Numbered from the stretch's first letter, positions 51,465 through 62,021 are shown. The stretch: 64,000 bases of DNA from Beijerinckiaceae bacterium (GCA_027533425.1 JAPZUD010000008.1:62001-126000), one strand, 5' to 3'. Made by a program: numbers and translations. The notes: generated by a model not told the origin, from the letters alone.

Positions 51465-51653
51465 GATGGCCGTCCTTAGCGAGCCTTCCGCAAAAAAGCG
51501 AGAGCCGAAAGTGCATTGCCACCCTGACGCGAGGGGCCGGCGCGGGATTTCGTTTTCACAACTCCTGCCCTCTTGGATCGACGGGCGAGTCCCGCTACAT
51601 CTCGCCCCGCACCCCTCGCTCCGGAAGGGGCGCCAGCCGGGAACACCAGACGC

Positions 51654-52499
51654 ATGAACCTGCACGTCGCCGAAGAGCCGGTCCGCCGGCAGCCGGGCAC
51701 GATCAAGCTTCACGGGGCGGAAGGCTTCGCCGCGATGCGCAAGGCTGGCCGGCTGACGGCGGAAGCGCTCGACATGCTCGTCGGCATGGTCCAGCCGGGC
51801 GTGACGACCGACACGATCGACCGCGCGGTCTTCGAATTCGCCATGGATCACGGCGCCTTCCCGGCGACGCTGTATTATCATGGCTATCCGCGGTCCTGCT
51901 GCACCTCGATCAACCATGTCGTGTGCCATGGGATCCCGACTGACAAACCCCTGCGGGACGGCGATATCGTCAATATCGACGTCACGCTCATCGTCGACGG
52001 CTGGCATGGTGATTCCAGCCGCATGTATGGCGTGGGCGAGGTGCCCCGCCGCGCGATGCGACTGCTCGAGATCACCCATGAATGCCTGGAGCGCGGCATT
52101 GCCGCCGTTCGCCCCGGCAACACGACCGGCCATATCGGCGCGGCGATCCAGAGTTTCGCCGAAGCCGAGCGCTGTTCGGTGGTCCGGGATTTCTGCGGCC
52201 ATGGTCTCGGCCAGCTCTTCCATGACGAACCGAACATCCTGCATTACGGCCGGGCCGGCGAAGGCGTGATGCTCAAGCCGGGCATGATCTTCACGATCGA
52301 GCCGATGATCAATCTCGGCCGGCCGCATGTGAAAATCCTCTCCGATGGCTGGACCGCCGTCACGCGGGATCGCTCGCTCTCGGCCCAGTTCGAGCACACG
52401 ATCGGCGTCACCGAGACCGGCGTCGAGATCTTCACCCGCTCGCCGAAGGGCCTCGATTTTCCGGATCGTCCCGGCGCGCCGCTTCCCGCCATCCTATGA
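51654..52499 (+). CDS. map: Methionine aminopeptidase, type I
   Basis: 281 aa. [13 protein letters not shown] (His), [20 protein letters not shown] (two metal Asp), [15 protein letters not shown] (His) and FTIEPMI (Glu), then QFEHTIGVT (Glu) give the five metal ligands of MetAP. An N-terminal extension of 27 residues upstream of ATG 51654 is left out since [13 protein letters not shown] is a more typical start. Its stop overlaps the radC start by 4 bases (ATGA). Confidence 0.93.
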   Translation: MNLHVAEEPVRRQPGTIKLHGAEGFAAMRKAGRLTAEALDMLVGMVQPGVTTDTIDRAVFEFAMDHGAFPATLYYHGYPRSCCTSINHVVCHGIPTDKPLRDGDIVNIDVTLIVDGWHGDSSRMYGVGEVPRRAMRLLEITHECLERGIAAVRPGNTTGHIGAAIQSFAEAERCSVVRDFCGHGLGQLFHDEPNILHYGRAGEGVMLKPGMIFTIEPMINLGRPHVKILSDGWTAVTRDRSLSAQFEHTIGVTETGVEIFTRSPKGLDFPDRPGAPLPAIL

Positions 52500-53209
52500 C
52501 CACCCGCAAGCCGGGCCCTCGGGGGCCGGGAATGGGCGAGGTGCCGCATTATCACGGCCATCGCCAGCGCCTGCGCGAGCGGTTCGCTCAGAACCGCGAC
52601 ATCGTCCCCGATTACGAATTGCTGGAGATGATCCTGTTCCGGTCGATCGCGCGGGGTGATGTGAAGGGCATCGCCAAGGAGCTGATCGCGCGGTTCGGCT
52701 CCTTCGCCGAGGTGGTGGCGGCGCCGGCGGATCTCCTGCAGGAAACAAAAGGCGTCGGTCCCTCGATCGTCCATGACCTCAAGTTGATCGAGCAGGCGGC
52801 CCGCCGCGTTGCCCATGGCGATATCCGCCAGCGCCCGGTCCTTGCTTCCTATGCCGGCGTCGTCGATTACTGCCGGACCGCCATGGCCTTCGCCGAGCGA
52901 GAGGAATTCCGCCTGCTCTTCCTCGACAAGAAGAACGGCCTGATGGGCGACGAGGTGATGCAACGCGGCACGGTGGACCACACCCCCGTCTATCCGCGCG
53001 AGATCATCCGCCGCGCGCTCCAGCTCAATGCCTCGGCGATCATCCTCGTGCACAACCACCCTTCGGGGGATCCGACGCCCTCGCGGGCCGATATCGAGAT
53101 GACGCGCGAGATCGTTGCCCTCGCTACCCCGCTCGGCATTTCCGTGCATGACCACCTGATTGTCGGCCGGAACGGCCATGCCAGTTTCCGGGCGCTCGGG
53201 CTGCTGTGA
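52496..53209 (+). CDS. radC: RadC family JAB-domain protein
   Basis: 237 aa. [14 protein letters not shown] and the HhH-like part [26 protein letters not shown] precede the JAB metallo-domain with [21 protein letters not shown] (HxHP...D). Despite the name, RadC is a poorly understood JAB protease-like protein. Coupled to map by a 4-base overlap. Confidence 0.92.
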   Translation: MTTRKPGPRGPGMGEVPHYHGHRQRLRERFAQNRDIVPDYELLEMILFRSIARGDVKGIAKELIARFGSFAEVVAAPADLLQETKGVGPSIVHDLKLIEQAARRVAHGDIRQRPVLASYAGVVDYCRTAMAFAEREEFRLLFLDKKNGLMGDEVMQRGTVDHTPVYPREIIRRALQLNASAIILVHNHPSGDPTPSRADIEMTREIVALATPLGISVHDHLIVGRNGHASFRALGLL

Positions 53210-53353
53210 CGCAGCGCCGGGCCATAGGAAAAGCCACGGCCCGGCACCGGTTTTCGGGGTGAATCCGGCGAGAATTCTGGCCGGAAACCTCCTATTCACT
53301 TTCTTCGCGCATTGTCCGGTCTGCGAGTAGCGCGTTGTAAGTTGAGTTCCCGG

Positions 53354-55501
53354 ATGAAAATTGTGCCGCCCCGCGCCCAGAAGGGACAGGGAGCCTCTCT
53401 TTCGATCGTGCCGATTTTCCTCCTGGTCCTGTGTGTCATGGGCTCGATGGTGCTTGTCGCGAACCGGGCAGCCGATCGCCAGCACGAATACGAGCTTGAC
53501 CGCGAGCGCCGGCAGGTTGCCCAGACCCTGAGTTTCGAGGCCGAGCGGCTGTTGACCGGCGTCTCGCGGGACGAAGCGCTGGGGGAATTGTTCCAGATCC
53601 AGCGCCAGCGCGAGCAGGCGGAACGCATCCTCGCCGGGCTCAACCGCCGGCAGGCGACGGATTTCTCCATCCTGATCAACCGGATGGAGGGCGAGGTCAT
53701 TGCCGAAGCCGGTGATGCCGAGAGTTTCGACCAGCGCCGTGCTTTCATCCGGCAGTTCATCGAGGGCAGCCGCCTGCGCGGACTCGACGCCACGACCCTG
53801 GGCATCGGCCGTGAGGCGCGGATCGTCCAGGATGGCGTCAATGTCATCAATCTCGCGGCGGTGCCGATCGGCCGCAACCACGTGCTGATCGCCACGCGGG
53901 CCATCGGAGCGAACGGCTTCCGCCGGCTCTCGAGCATGCTCGCCATTCCGAACCTGCGCGCGGTTCCCGGCACGACGAATGCGGAAACAAGCTACGCCAT
54001 TCCCAGTCTCGGCGGCACCGAGCAGCTCGCCATTGTCTGGAGCCCGAGCCGCTTCGCAGCCGACACCCTGGCCGATCTGGCCTTTTACGGCCTGTTCGCC
54101 TCGATCGCGATCGGGATCGTGTCGATCTTCCTGATCAAGCGGATGCAGGCCTCCACGGCCGCCATCCTCAAACGCGAGGCAAAGGCCAGCCACGAGGCCC
54201 GGCATGACCCGCTTTCGGGCCTGCCGAACCGTGCTGTCTTCTGCGAGCGGCTTGCCGAGAATATCGAGGATCTGGCCAATCGCGACACCAACATCGCCGT
54301 GCTGCTGCTCGATCTGGACAAGTTCAAGGATGTCAATGACACCTATGGCCATGCGGCCGGCGACAAGGTGATCGTCGATTTCGGCACCCGCGTGAAACCC
54401 CTGCTGAAGCAGACAGACCTGATCGCCCGACTGGGTGGCGACGAATTCGCCATCCTGCAGACGGGAATTCACTCGCATCTCGAGCCGAGCCGTCTCGCCC
54501 AGGCCATCATCGACGCCACCAACAAGCCCTTCACGATGGATGGCGCCCAGATGCGCATCGGCGTGACCGTGGGCATCTCGATCTCGCCCGATGACGGCAC
54601 CGATGTGGCGACGATCCTCCGGGCCGCCGATACCGCCCTCTACCGGGCGAAGAACGAGGGCCGAAACCGCTTCGCCCTGTACGAACACCGCATGACCGAG
54701 GCCGAGCGGATCCGGAAGCTGGTTGATGACGAGCTGCTCCGCGCCATCGAGAATGACGAGCTGACCCTCGCCTACCAGCCGCAGGTCCATGCCGATACGG
54801 CCCGGATCGCCAGTGTCGAGGCTTTGGTCCGCTGGCGGCACCCGACCCATGGCCTGATAGCACCCGGGGTCTTCATCGCCGCCGCGGAGGAACGCGGGCT
54901 GATCGTGGCCCTCGGCGAATGGGTGATGCGCCGCGCCTGCCAGGATGCCGCCCGGTGGCCGGGCCTCCGCGTCGGCGTGAATGTCTCGGCCCTGCAGTTC
55001 CGGCAGGCGAACTTTGTCCAGGACGTCCATCGCATCATGCGTGAGACCAATCTCGAGACCGGGCGGCTGGAAATCGAGCTGACCGAAAGCGTGCTCGTCG
55101 AGGATGCCGACCAGGCGGAAGCCGCGATGATGGAACTGCGCGCCATCGGCGTGAAACTGGCGCTTGATGATTTCGGCACCGGCTATTCCTCGCTGATCTA
55201 TCTGCGGCGCTTTGCCTTCGACAAGATCAAGATCGACAAGTCGTTCCTCGACTCGATGGAAGCCACCGGCGAAAGCGCGATCCTCGTCCATTCCGTCGTG
55301 CATCTCGGTCGCGCGCTGGGGCTGGAAGTGACGGCCGAAGGCGTCGAGACCGAGGAACAGCGCCGCTTCCTCCAGGCCGTTGGCTGCCATTATCTGCAGG
55401 GTTTCCTGTTCTCGCGGCCCGTGTCCGCCGAGACCATCGACGAATTGCTGGCCGCAGAGCGGGCCGAGGACAGCGGCCGCAACGCGCCGAATGCGGCCTG
55501 A
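53354..55501 (+). CDS. Diguanylate cyclase/phosphodiesterase (GGDEF-EAL) with periplasmic sensor
   Basis: 715 aa. Membrane helices near 18-38 and 233-257 enclose a helical periplasmic region. The GGDEF domain has RLGGDEFAIL (intact active site) and the EAL domain has EALVRW, DDFGTGYSSL and the acidic catalytic set near LTESVLVED. Both activities are therefore possible, and the net direction is not determinable. ATG 53354 chosen over the upstream TTG. The stop is followed immediately by the convergent exoD stop. Confidence 0.92.
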   Translation: MKIVPPRAQKGQGASLSIVPIFLLVLCVMGSMVLVANRAADRQHEYELDRERRQVAQTLSFEAERLLTGVSRDEALGELFQIQRQREQAERILAGLNRRQATDFSILINRMEGEVIAEAGDAESFDQRRAFIRQFIEGSRLRGLDATTLGIGREARIVQDGVNVINLAAVPIGRNHVLIATRAIGANGFRRLSSMLAIPNLRAVPGTTNAETSYAIPSLGGTEQLAIVWSPSRFAADTLADLAFYGLFASIAIGIVSIFLIKRMQASTAAILKREAKASHEARHDPLSGLPNRAVFCERLAENIEDLANRDTNIAVLLLDLDKFKDVNDTYGHAAGDKVIVDFGTRVKPLLKQTDLIARLGGDEFAILQTGIHSHLEPSRLAQAIIDATNKPFTMDGAQMRIGVTVGISISPDDGTDVATILRAADTALYRAKNEGRNRFALYEHRMTEAERIRKLVDDELLRAIENDELTLAYQPQVHADTARIASVEALVRWRHPTHGLIAPGVFIAAAEERGLIVALGEWVMRRACQDAARWPGLRVGVNVSALQFRQANFVQDVHRIMRETNLETGRLEIELTESVLVEDADQAEAAMMELRAIGVKLALDDFGTGYSSLIYLRRFAFDKIKIDKSFLDSMEATGESAILVHSVVHLGRALGLEVTAEGVETEEQRRFLQAVGCHYLQGFLFSRPVSAETIDELLAAERAEDSGRNAPNAA

Positions 55502-56131
55502 TCAGCCGAAGCCGAGCAGCCTCGGCAGCAGAACGAAGAACTTCCAGAGGATGAGATAGGTCAGCGAAACGGTGAAGATCAGCGCGATCACCGCCGCAAC
55601 GGCCGCCACCAGCATCACGATTCCGTCCCGTTCGGCCATCGCCAGTCCCACGAGGATCACCGCGATCCCCGGCGGAATCCCGCCGATGAAAGGAATGGGC
55701 GACATCAGGCATACGGCCATCACCATGACGAGCGCGCCGATCGCCCGCTGCGCCTGAACATCGGTCAAGATGAGGAGCCGGGGCCGCATCACCCGCTCGA
55801 ACCAGCGCAAGGTCGGCTCCGATTTCTCGAACACGTTCTGGAGATCGCGGCGTTTCACGCGCCTTTGCGCAAGCCATCGCGGCAGGACCAGCGCATCATG
55901 CCCGCGCAGCATCTGCAATGCGACAACACCGACGATGACGCCGCAGAGGATGGGCAGGCCCGGCACGGGCAGCAGGTTCGGCAAGCCGAACAGCACCAGC
56001 ACGATGCCGAAGGAGCGCTTGCCGAGCAGCGCGACGAGATCGCCCAGCATGGGCATCGGATCGTCGGCCTCGTCCTTGCTCCGGACCGTCTCGGCAAGCA
56101 CATCGGAAATGCGGGCCGAGAACGGCTTCAT
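55502..56131 (-). CDS. exoD: ExoD-family membrane protein
   Basis: 209 aa. GDLVALLGKRSFGIVLVLFGLPNLLPVPG is the ExoD signature in three hydrophobic segments, followed by the C-terminal pair of helices around ALIFTVSLTYLILWKFFVLLP. In rhizobia exoD mutants are affected in exopolysaccharide and alkaline growth; the molecular role is unknown. ATG 56131; a TTG upstream exists. Its stop abuts that of the GGDEF-EAL gene. Confidence 0.88.
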   Translation of the reverse strand: MKPFSARISDVLAETVRSKDEADDPMPMLGDLVALLGKRSFGIVLVLFGLPNLLPVPGLPILCGVIVGVVALQMLRGHDALVLPRWLAQRRVKRRDLQNVFEKSEPTLRWFERVMRPRLLILTDVQAQRAIGALVMVMAVCLMSPIPFIGGIPPGIAVILVGLAMAERDGIVMLVAAVAAVIALIFTVSLTYLILWKFFVLLPRLLGFG

Positions 56132-56312
56132 ACGGACGTTACCACGCAAGGAAAGAACCCCGCCCGCTCATACGGTGATTGGTCGGGAAAGGAAAGGCCC
56201 CGTTCCGGCGGCGGCGACAGACGTCTGATCCTCGGGATTCAACTGCACCTTGGTGGCCAGAGCAGAATAGGTGTTTATTCCTAGGCAGGTCATCCACCCC
56301 GGAACCGCGCTG

Positions 56313-57218
56313 ATGTTTGGGATCCCGCGCCTTGTCGCAGCCCTTGCCGGATACCTCCTGCTCACGTTCGCCCTCCCCTGCAGCCTGCATTCGCTTGTCC
56401 CGGATCCGCGCAACGCCGTGACGCCAGACGAGGCGTCGGAACGTGATCCGCAGTCGCCGGACCCGCTTTTTGCCGGACTTTCGCGCGCCTCCCGGCTACC
56501 CTTCCTGTCGCGCAGCGTGGCGCGGACAGGGGATCTGTGGTTCCGCCCGGAACCTGCCCGCACTCGGCTCGCCTTCGCCTTTGGCGGCGACGCCCGGCAT
56601 GCCGCGGCAGCAACCGAGCTGCGGCACAGCCTGGCGGGCACGCTTGACCGCTCCGGCTGGTTCTTCGCCTTCGGGAGCCAGATCCGGCTGAATGGCGGCG
56701 AAGCCGGCGCCGAGCCCCGGCTCCTCCAGCAGCGGGTTGTCCTCGGGCGAACCTTTCGGCAGGCCGATCTCCAGCTGACGCTGCAGGCTGGTCTGTCGCG
56801 GATCGGGCTGGATGGGCTCGCCGCGGCGCTGACTGGGCGCACGGAACGGCTCGGTCTGGTGGCGGCCATGCAACTCTGGCGCGACTGGCCAGAAGCTGGC
56901 CCGGCCGGATTGCGCTTCATCCAGGTCGCTCTCGAGGCCGATCGTGCACAAGAGGGGCTGACTGCCATCGCGCGGATCAGCTTTGCGCTGGGCACGGGCA
57001 GCCTTGCCCTCGGACCGGAACTTCTCGCCTCCGCCGGGGAACGCTGGCGGCTCGGCCCGCTCACCTATCGCGATCCCTATCGCCACCTGCGCCTCGGCAT
57101 GCATGCCTCGGGCCTGCAACTGGGGCGGGCCAGCCTCACCCTGTCCGGCGGCGCATTGTTCGACAGCCGAAACAGGCCGCGCCCCTATGCCACGTTCGGC
57201 CTGTCGCTCGCCTATTGA
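56313..57218 (+). CDS. Putative outer-membrane or exported protein
   Basis: 301 aa. The hydrophobic leader RLVAALAGYLLLTFALPC looks like a signal or anchor. The rest is beta-rich with alternating strands ([57 protein letters not shown]) and a terminal aromatic, suggesting a small beta-barrel (BcsS-like cellulose proteins have this look, not established). ATG 56313 over GTG 56271. Its 3' end overlaps the photolyase stop by 7 bases. Confidence 0.55.
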   Translation: MFGIPRLVAALAGYLLLTFALPCSLHSLVPDPRNAVTPDEASERDPQSPDPLFAGLSRASRLPFLSRSVARTGDLWFRPEPARTRLAFAFGGDARHAAAATELRHSLAGTLDRSGWFFAFGSQIRLNGGEAGAEPRLLQQRVVLGRTFRQADLQLTLQAGLSRIGLDGLAAALTGRTERLGLVAAMQLWRDWPEAGPAGLRFIQVALEADRAQEGLTAIARISFALGTGSLALGPELLASAGERWRLGPLTYRDPYRHLRLGMHASGLQLGRASLTLSGGALFDSRNRPRPYATFGLSLAY

Positions 57219-58744
57219 GCCACCGGCAGGCTGTCGAGGAAGGCGCCCGCCTCGGCCACGATCTCGACCCGTCGCGCCGGAGCCATTTTCGCGAGCGTCC
57301 GGTAGGGCATGGCCATGCGCGGATTGCCGGCAAGGCGAGGCTCGTTGGCGATCAGGAAATTCCAGTAGAGATAGTTGAACGGGCAGGCCCTGGGGCCACT
57401 TTTCACTGCCGGATCATAGCGGCAGCCCGTGCAGTAATCGCTCATCCGGTCAATATAAGCCCCGGAAGCGGCATAGGGTTTCGACGCCAGCAGCCCGCCA
57501 TCGGCGAACAGCGCCATGCCATGGGTATTCGGCAATTCCACCCATTCATAGGCATCCGCATAGACCAGCAGGTACCATTCCTCGACCGCTTTCGGCGCGA
57601 TTCCCGCCAGCAACGCGAAATTGCCGGTCACCATCAACCGCTGGATGTGATGGGCATAGGCATTCCGCGCCGTCGCCTGCACCACCTCGGCCAGGCACCG
57701 CAGATCGGTCTCGCCCGTCCAGTAGAAATCCGGCAGCGGGCGATGCGCGTCGAGCGCATTGGTCTCGGCATAGCCCGGCATTTCCAGCCAGTAGAGACCG
57801 CGCACATATTCCCGCCAGCCAAGGATCTGGCGGATGAACCCCTCCACCGCATTGAGCGGCGCGCGCCCCTCGAACCAGGCCCGTTCGGCGGCGAGGCAGA
57901 TCTCGCCCGGCAGGAGCAGGCCCATATTGAGCGCCGGCGCCAGCAGGGCGTGATGCACGAAATCCTCGCCGCGTTTCATTGCATCCTGATAATCGCCGAA
58001 CCAGGGCAGCGCATCGGCGATGAAATGGTCGAGCGCCTCCAGCGCCTGGTCGCGCGTCACCGGCCAGCCGAATCCCTCGATCTGGCCGAAATGCCCTGCG
58101 AAACGGGCCTCGACCACGGCAATGACCTCGCGCGTCAGCGCATCGGGCGGAAAACGCAGCCTCCCGGGCAGGCGATGCCCCGCCGGCAGCGCCTTGCGGT
58201 TCTCCGCATCGAAATTCCATTGCCCGCCGACCGGCTGGTCTCCGTCCATCAGCAGGCCGGTCTTGCGGCGCATCTCGCGGTAGAAAAACTCCATCCGGTA
58301 GGTCTTGCGGCCTTCGGCCCAGCGCGCGAACTCCTCGATCCGTGCGAAGAAACGCGTATCCGGGCGGATCTCCACTGCAGGGCCCAGCGTCTCGGCCCAG
58401 TCGCGCATCATCTCCAGCACCCGCCATTCGCCCGGCTCCGTGAGGATCACGGCGTCCGGCCGGTGCTGCTCGACAGCAAGGCGGAGCGCGGCGTCGAGCG
58501 AGCCGGGATTGCCCGCATCCTCGATGCGCCAGTATTCGACCGTCAGCCCCTCGGCGCGGAGGCGCTCCGCGAAATGCCGCATGGCCGCGAAAACCATGAC
58601 CAGCTTCTGCTTGTGATGGCGCACATAGGTGGCCTCGCTGGCCACTTCCGCCATGAGGATCCGGTCCCGCGCCGGGTCGAACCCCTCCAGCGCGCTGATC
58701 GACCGGCTGAGCTGGTCGCCCAGAAGCAGGACAAGCCGGCTCAT
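57212..58744 (-). CDS. FeS-type cryptochrome/photolyase (6-4 photolyase-like)
   Basis: 510 aa. The N-terminal antenna-like domain starts [13 protein letters not shown]. The C-terminal FAD half has [19 protein letters not shown] and the Fe-S signature [22 protein letters not shown] with three Cys; the fourth, DLRCLAEVV, lies upstream. This is the FeS-BCP class (prokaryotic (6-4) photolyases such as PhrB). Its start overlaps the DUF2256 stop by 4 bases, and DUF2256 genes accompany this class. Confidence 0.93.
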   Translation of the reverse strand: MSRLVLLLGDQLSRSISALEGFDPARDRILMAEVASEATYVRHHKQKLVMVFAAMRHFAERLRAEGLTVEYWRIEDAGNPGSLDAALRLAVEQHRPDAVILTEPGEWRVLEMMRDWAETLGPAVEIRPDTRFFARIEEFARWAEGRKTYRMEFFYREMRRKTGLLMDGDQPVGGQWNFDAENRKALPAGHRLPGRLRFPPDALTREVIAVVEARFAGHFGQIEGFGWPVTRDQALEALDHFIADALPWFGDYQDAMKRGEDFVHHALLAPALNMGLLLPGEICLAAERAWFEGRAPLNAVEGFIRQILGWREYVRGLYWLEMPGYAETNALDAHRPLPDFYWTGETDLRCLAEVVQATARNAYAHHIQRLMVTGNFALLAGIAPKAVEEWYLLVYADAYEWVELPNTHGMALFADGGLLASKPYAASGAYIDRMSDYCTGCRYDPAVKSGPRACPFNYLYWNFLIANEPRLAGNPRMAMPYRTLAKMAPARRVEIVAEAGAFLDSLPVAQ

Positions 58745-58920
58745 GGCCTCGCCGCCCGATGGTCAGCCTCGCGGCCGCGGCGCGCCTCTGCCCGGCAGCG
58801 ATCCGAGCAGAACCGCACCTCGTCCCAGACCTTTTCCCATTTCTTCCGCCAGGTGAAAGGCCGGCTGCACTGGGCGCAGGGCTTTTCCGGCAGATGGGCT
58901 TTCTTCACGCCACGTGGCAT
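58741..58920 (-). CDS. DUF2256 zinc-knuckle protein coupled to the photolyase
   Basis: 59 aa, below usual ORF-length limits. The sequence begins [20 protein letters not shown], continues [20 protein letters not shown] and then RCRAEARRG. Two CxxC-like pairs (CAQC and CSDRC) and the [12 protein letters not shown] segment identify DUF2256. The ATG is at 58920, 3 bases after the SDR stop, and its TGA overlaps the photolyase ATG (ATGA). Role unknown; the fixed linkage implies support of the FeS photolyase. Confidence 0.88.
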   Translation of the reverse strand: MPRGVKKAHLPEKPCAQCSRPFTWRKKWEKVWDEVRFCSDRCRAEARRGREADHRAARP

Positions 58921-58923
58921 GGA

Positions 58924-59652
58924 TCAGCCCTTGGTGCGCAGCCGCGAGCGGCCACCATCCACCGCCATGACCTGCCCGGAAATCCAGCCGCTTTCCGCAC
59001 TGGCGAGGAACGTTGCCAGCCCGGCCACATCCTCGGCCTGGCCGAGGCGCGGGATGGCATGAAGTTCGGCAATCGCCTTGGCCATCGCCTCGTTGCCGGT
59101 CAGCGCGGCTGCCATCTTCGTCCGGGTCAGCGAGGGCGCGATGCAATTCACCCGGATGCGCGGCGCGAGTTCCGCCCCGAGCGCCCGGGTCAGCCCCTCG
59201 ACGGCGCCCTTGGCCATGGAAACCGAGGCATGGGCCGAGAAGCCCTGCGCCACCGCCACGGTCGAGAACAGCACGATCGAGGCCGCCTCGCTGCGCTTCA
59301 ACGCCGGCAGAAGGGCCTGCACCGCGCGGGCGGCGCCGAGCGCATTAAGCGTGAAATCGCCGAGGAAATCCGCGTCATTCAGCCGGTTGACCGGCTTGAG
59401 ATTGATCGAGCCCACCGCATAGACCAGCGCATCGACGGACCTTTCGCCGAGAGCGACAGCGACGTCGGCGAAATGCGCCGGCTCGCGCGCATCGCCGGCG
59501 GTGAACCCGGCGCCAAGTTCGCCGGCCAGCGCCTCGAGCCGGCCGGCATCGCGCCCCGCAAGATGCAACGCATAGCCCTTCGCCTTCAGCCCGCGCGCCG
59601 TGGCCGCACCGATCCCGCCGGTGCTGCCGAAAATCACTGCCGTCTTCGTCAT
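58924..59652 (-). CDS. SDR-family protein with an altered active site
   Basis: 242 aa short-chain dehydrogenase fold. VIFGSTGGIGAATARGLKAKG is the cofactor site and VYAVGSIN replaces the classical NNAG. The catalytic Ser is in LFSTVAVAQ, but the YxxxK motif reads SVSMAKGAVEGL: Lys is kept and Tyr is replaced by Val. IAPSLTRTKM is the PG-like block. It may be a non-canonical or inactive SDR. Operon with DUF2256 and photolyase. Confidence 0.85.
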   Translation of the reverse strand: MTKTAVIFGSTGGIGAATARGLKAKGYALHLAGRDAGRLEALAGELGAGFTAGDAREPAHFADVAVALGERSVDALVYAVGSINLKPVNRLNDADFLGDFTLNALGAARAVQALLPALKRSEAASIVLFSTVAVAQGFSAHASVSMAKGAVEGLTRALGAELAPRIRVNCIAPSLTRTKMAAALTGNEAMAKAIAELHAIPRLGQAEDVAGLATFLASAESGWISGQVMAVDGGRSRLRTKG

Positions 59653-59697
59653 GGAAAATCCTGCCCTTGCCTGCGCGGGAGGCCGCGCCTGCCGGGC

Positions 59698-61326
59698 TTA
59701 CGCAGGAAGCGCCCCTGCCGGACCACCCGCCGCCGCCTCGAGCGCGGCCGGTGTGTCGAAATCCGCGAGGATGCCGGGATCCTCGACCGGCACTTCGGCG
59801 ACCCGGTCGCGCCGGGCTTCAAGAAGACGCCGTGCCCCCTGGTCGCCCGTCAGGGCCATGAGATCGGGAAACAGGCTCCGCCGCACCAGGACCGGGTTGC
59901 CCCATTGCCCGCGAAAGAGCGGCACGAACGCCTCCATCCCCGGCTGCTCGACCGCCTGCTGGGCGAGGCGCTGCAACGTTTCCGGGTGGAGGCGCGGCAT
60001 GTCGCCCAGCATCACGAAGGCCGCCTCCGACCCATCCGGGAGCGCGGCAAGCCCGGCCCTGAGCGAGGTGGCGAGCCCGTCGCGATACTCGGGATTCGTG
60101 ACCAGCCGGATGCCTGTCCCTGCCGCCAGCGCCTCGACCTTCTCGGCCTCGTGCCCGGTCACCACGACAAGGGGCCCCTGCCCGGCCGTCCGGGCAATCT
60201 CCAGCACCCGGGCGAGCATCGGCTGCCCCTCGAAGGGCGCAAGCAGCTTGTTCTCGGCCCCGAACCGGGTCGAACGCCCGGCCGCGAGGATGACAATGCC
60301 GGGTGCGCCCGACGCGCCGGCCCGGGCCTCGCCCGCACGGGGCTGCGGCCGCGAGACGATCTCCATCAGCAACCCGCCCGTGCCCATGCGCTGGATATCC
60401 TGCCCGCTCACCGGCAGATCGGCGCAGAGCCTGGCCAGCACCCAGTCGAACCCGTTCTCGCGCGGGGAACGGGCGCAACCCGGCGCACCGATCACCGGCC
60501 GGCCTTGCCATTCGGCCAGCATCAGGAGGTTCCCGGGATCGACCGGCATGCCGAGATGGACGAGACGCCCACCCTGCGCCACCAAAGCGGCGGGGATCAC
60601 ATCGCGCCGGTCGGCGATCGCCGCCGCGCCAAACACGATCAGAATGTCGAAATCCGCCGGATCAAGCCCGGCAAGGCAGGATTCCAGCGTATCCTGACGA
60701 TGCTCGATCCGGGCCTCCGAGACGAGCCGGCTGCCGAGCGCGGCCAGCCGCTCCTCCATCACACGGCGTGTCTTCTCGATCACGCTGTCCTTGAGGCCCG
60801 GCAGACGCAGTGAGATCAGCGCCACCCTTTTCGGCCGGAACGGCGACACCCGCATCGCGCCACCGGCAAGCTGCCGGCAACCGGCCTCGACCAGCGCGCC
60901 CGGCACGGCGAAGGGAATGATCTTGACCGTCGCCACCATCTCGCCCGGTACCACCCGGCGGAAGGCCGGCAGGGTAGCAAGCGTCAGATCGGGATCGATC
61001 AGGTTGAACGCGTCGATCGCTGCCGGATCGGGCAGGAACAGCCCGGCTTCGGTCGCGAAGAGATTGGCCCGCCCGGTAAAGGCCGGATCGGCGCGAAGGC
61101 CCGGCCCGAGCGCCGCCTCGGCCAGTTTTGCCGCCGCCTCGTCCTCGGAGAGATCACCGGGATCAAGCCGGGCAATCGTCACCTCCGTCACCCCCGCCGC
61201 CGCGAGGACAAGGCAATCCGCCCCTTCGAGGCGATGCCCCTTCCGGAAGGCGGTCTCGCCCGCGCGGACCTGATGCGCCAGCATGGCGCCCTCGGCCTCG
61301 CGCACAGGAACCCGCCCGAAAAACAT
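59698..61326 (-). CDS. Fusion of molybdopterin-binding domain and MocA-type nucleotidyltransferase
   Basis: 542 aa. Residues about 1-340 belong to a molybdopterin-binding domain (GADCLVLAAAGVTEVTIARLD and VFGAAAIADRRDVIPAALVAQGG). Residues 345-542 form a NTP_transf_3 domain with GIVILAAGRSTRFGAENKLL (nucleotide loop) and FVMLGDMPRLHPETL, as in MocA. Together they suggest cytidylylation of Mo-cofactor for xanthine-dehydrogenase-family enzymes. The start ATG 61326 overlaps the preceding stop by 1 base. Confidence 0.88.
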   Translation of the reverse strand: MFFGRVPVREAEGAMLAHQVRAGETAFRKGHRLEGADCLVLAAAGVTEVTIARLDPGDLSEDEAAAKLAEAALGPGLRADPAFTGRANLFATEAGLFLPDPAAIDAFNLIDPDLTLATLPAFRRVVPGEMVATVKIIPFAVPGALVEAGCRQLAGGAMRVSPFRPKRVALISLRLPGLKDSVIEKTRRVMEERLAALGSRLVSEARIEHRQDTLESCLAGLDPADFDILIVFGAAAIADRRDVIPAALVAQGGRLVHLGMPVDPGNLLMLAEWQGRPVIGAPGCARSPRENGFDWVLARLCADLPVSGQDIQRMGTGGLLMEIVSRPQPRAGEARAGASGAPGIVILAAGRSTRFGAENKLLAPFEGQPMLARVLEIARTAGQGPLVVVTGHEAEKVEALAAGTGIRLVTNPEYRDGLATSLRAGLAALPDGSEAAFVMLGDMPRLHPETLQRLAQQAVEQPGMEAFVPLFRGQWGNPVLVRRSLFPDLMALTGDQGARRLLEARRDRVAEVPVEDPGILADFDTPAALEAAAGGPAGALPA

Positions 61327-62012
61327 CAGCCGCGCCGCCTCTGGCGCTGCGTGCCGATGATCTCCGCAAGGATCGAGACCGCGATCTCCGCCGGGCTGAC
61401 CGCGCCGATATCGAGCCCGATCGGGGCGCGGATCCGCGCAAGATCGCCTTCGGAAAATCCGGCGGCTGCCAGCCGTTCCAGGCGCCTGGCATGCGTCTTC
61501 CGGCTGCCCAGCGCACCGATATAGAAGCAGCCGGCCCGGAGCGCGATGGTCAAAGCGGGATCGTCGATCTTGGGATCATGCGTCAGCGCGACAAAGGCGG
61601 TGTATCGATCCGGCTTCAGCGGCGGCAGGGCCACATCGGGCCATTCCGCAACAAGCCGGACATTCGGAAACCGCTCCGGCGTGGCAAAGGCCTCGCGCGG
61701 GTCGATCAGCGTGCAATCCAGCTCGACCAGCCGCGCCATCTCCGCCAGCGCCTGGCTGATATGCACCGCCCCGATCACGATCAGCCGTACCGGCGGGACA
61801 TGGACATCGATGAAGATGTCCCGGTCCCCCACCGTGACCTTGCTGGACTTGCCGGTCCGGAAGGCCTCGGCGAGAGCCTCGGCGGCGGGATCGCCGGCCA
61901 GCCCCTCGGGCGTGACCAGCCGGGCCATACCGCTCTCGAGATCGGTGACCAGCGCCACCGCCTCGCGGGCGGCGCGATGACGGTTCAGGGCAGAGAGCAG
62001 GGCAAGATCCAC
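61326..62012 (-). CDS. XdhC/CoxF-like maturation protein (Rossmann domain)
   Basis: 228 aa. N-terminal XdhC-like part (ALVTDLESGMARLVTPEG) and a Rossmann part with LIVIGAVHISQALAEMARLV and FYIGALGSRKTHARRLERL typical of XdhC C-terminal domains. These insert or sulfurate the Mo-cofactor of molybdenum hydroxylases. Start is GTG at 62012. Gap of 9 bases from the N-terminal-type XdhC gene. Confidence 0.87.
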   Translation of the reverse strand: MDLALLSALNRHRAAREAVALVTDLESGMARLVTPEGLAGDPAAEALAEAFRTGKSSKVTVGDRDIFIDVHVPPVRLIVIGAVHISQALAEMARLVELDCTLIDPREAFATPERFPNVRLVAEWPDVALPPLKPDRYTAFVALTHDPKIDDPALTIALRAGCFYIGALGSRKTHARRLERLAAAGFSEGDLARIRAPIGLDIGAVSPAEIAVSILAEIIGTQRQRRRG

Positions 62013-62021
62013 CGGAGCCTC

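Noticed and set aside
52244-55390. Very long open frame (1048 codons) on the minus strand opposite radC and the GGDEF-EAL gene
   Set aside because: An antisense shadow of high-GC coding DNA; the plus-strand proteins have full domain signatures and this frame has none.
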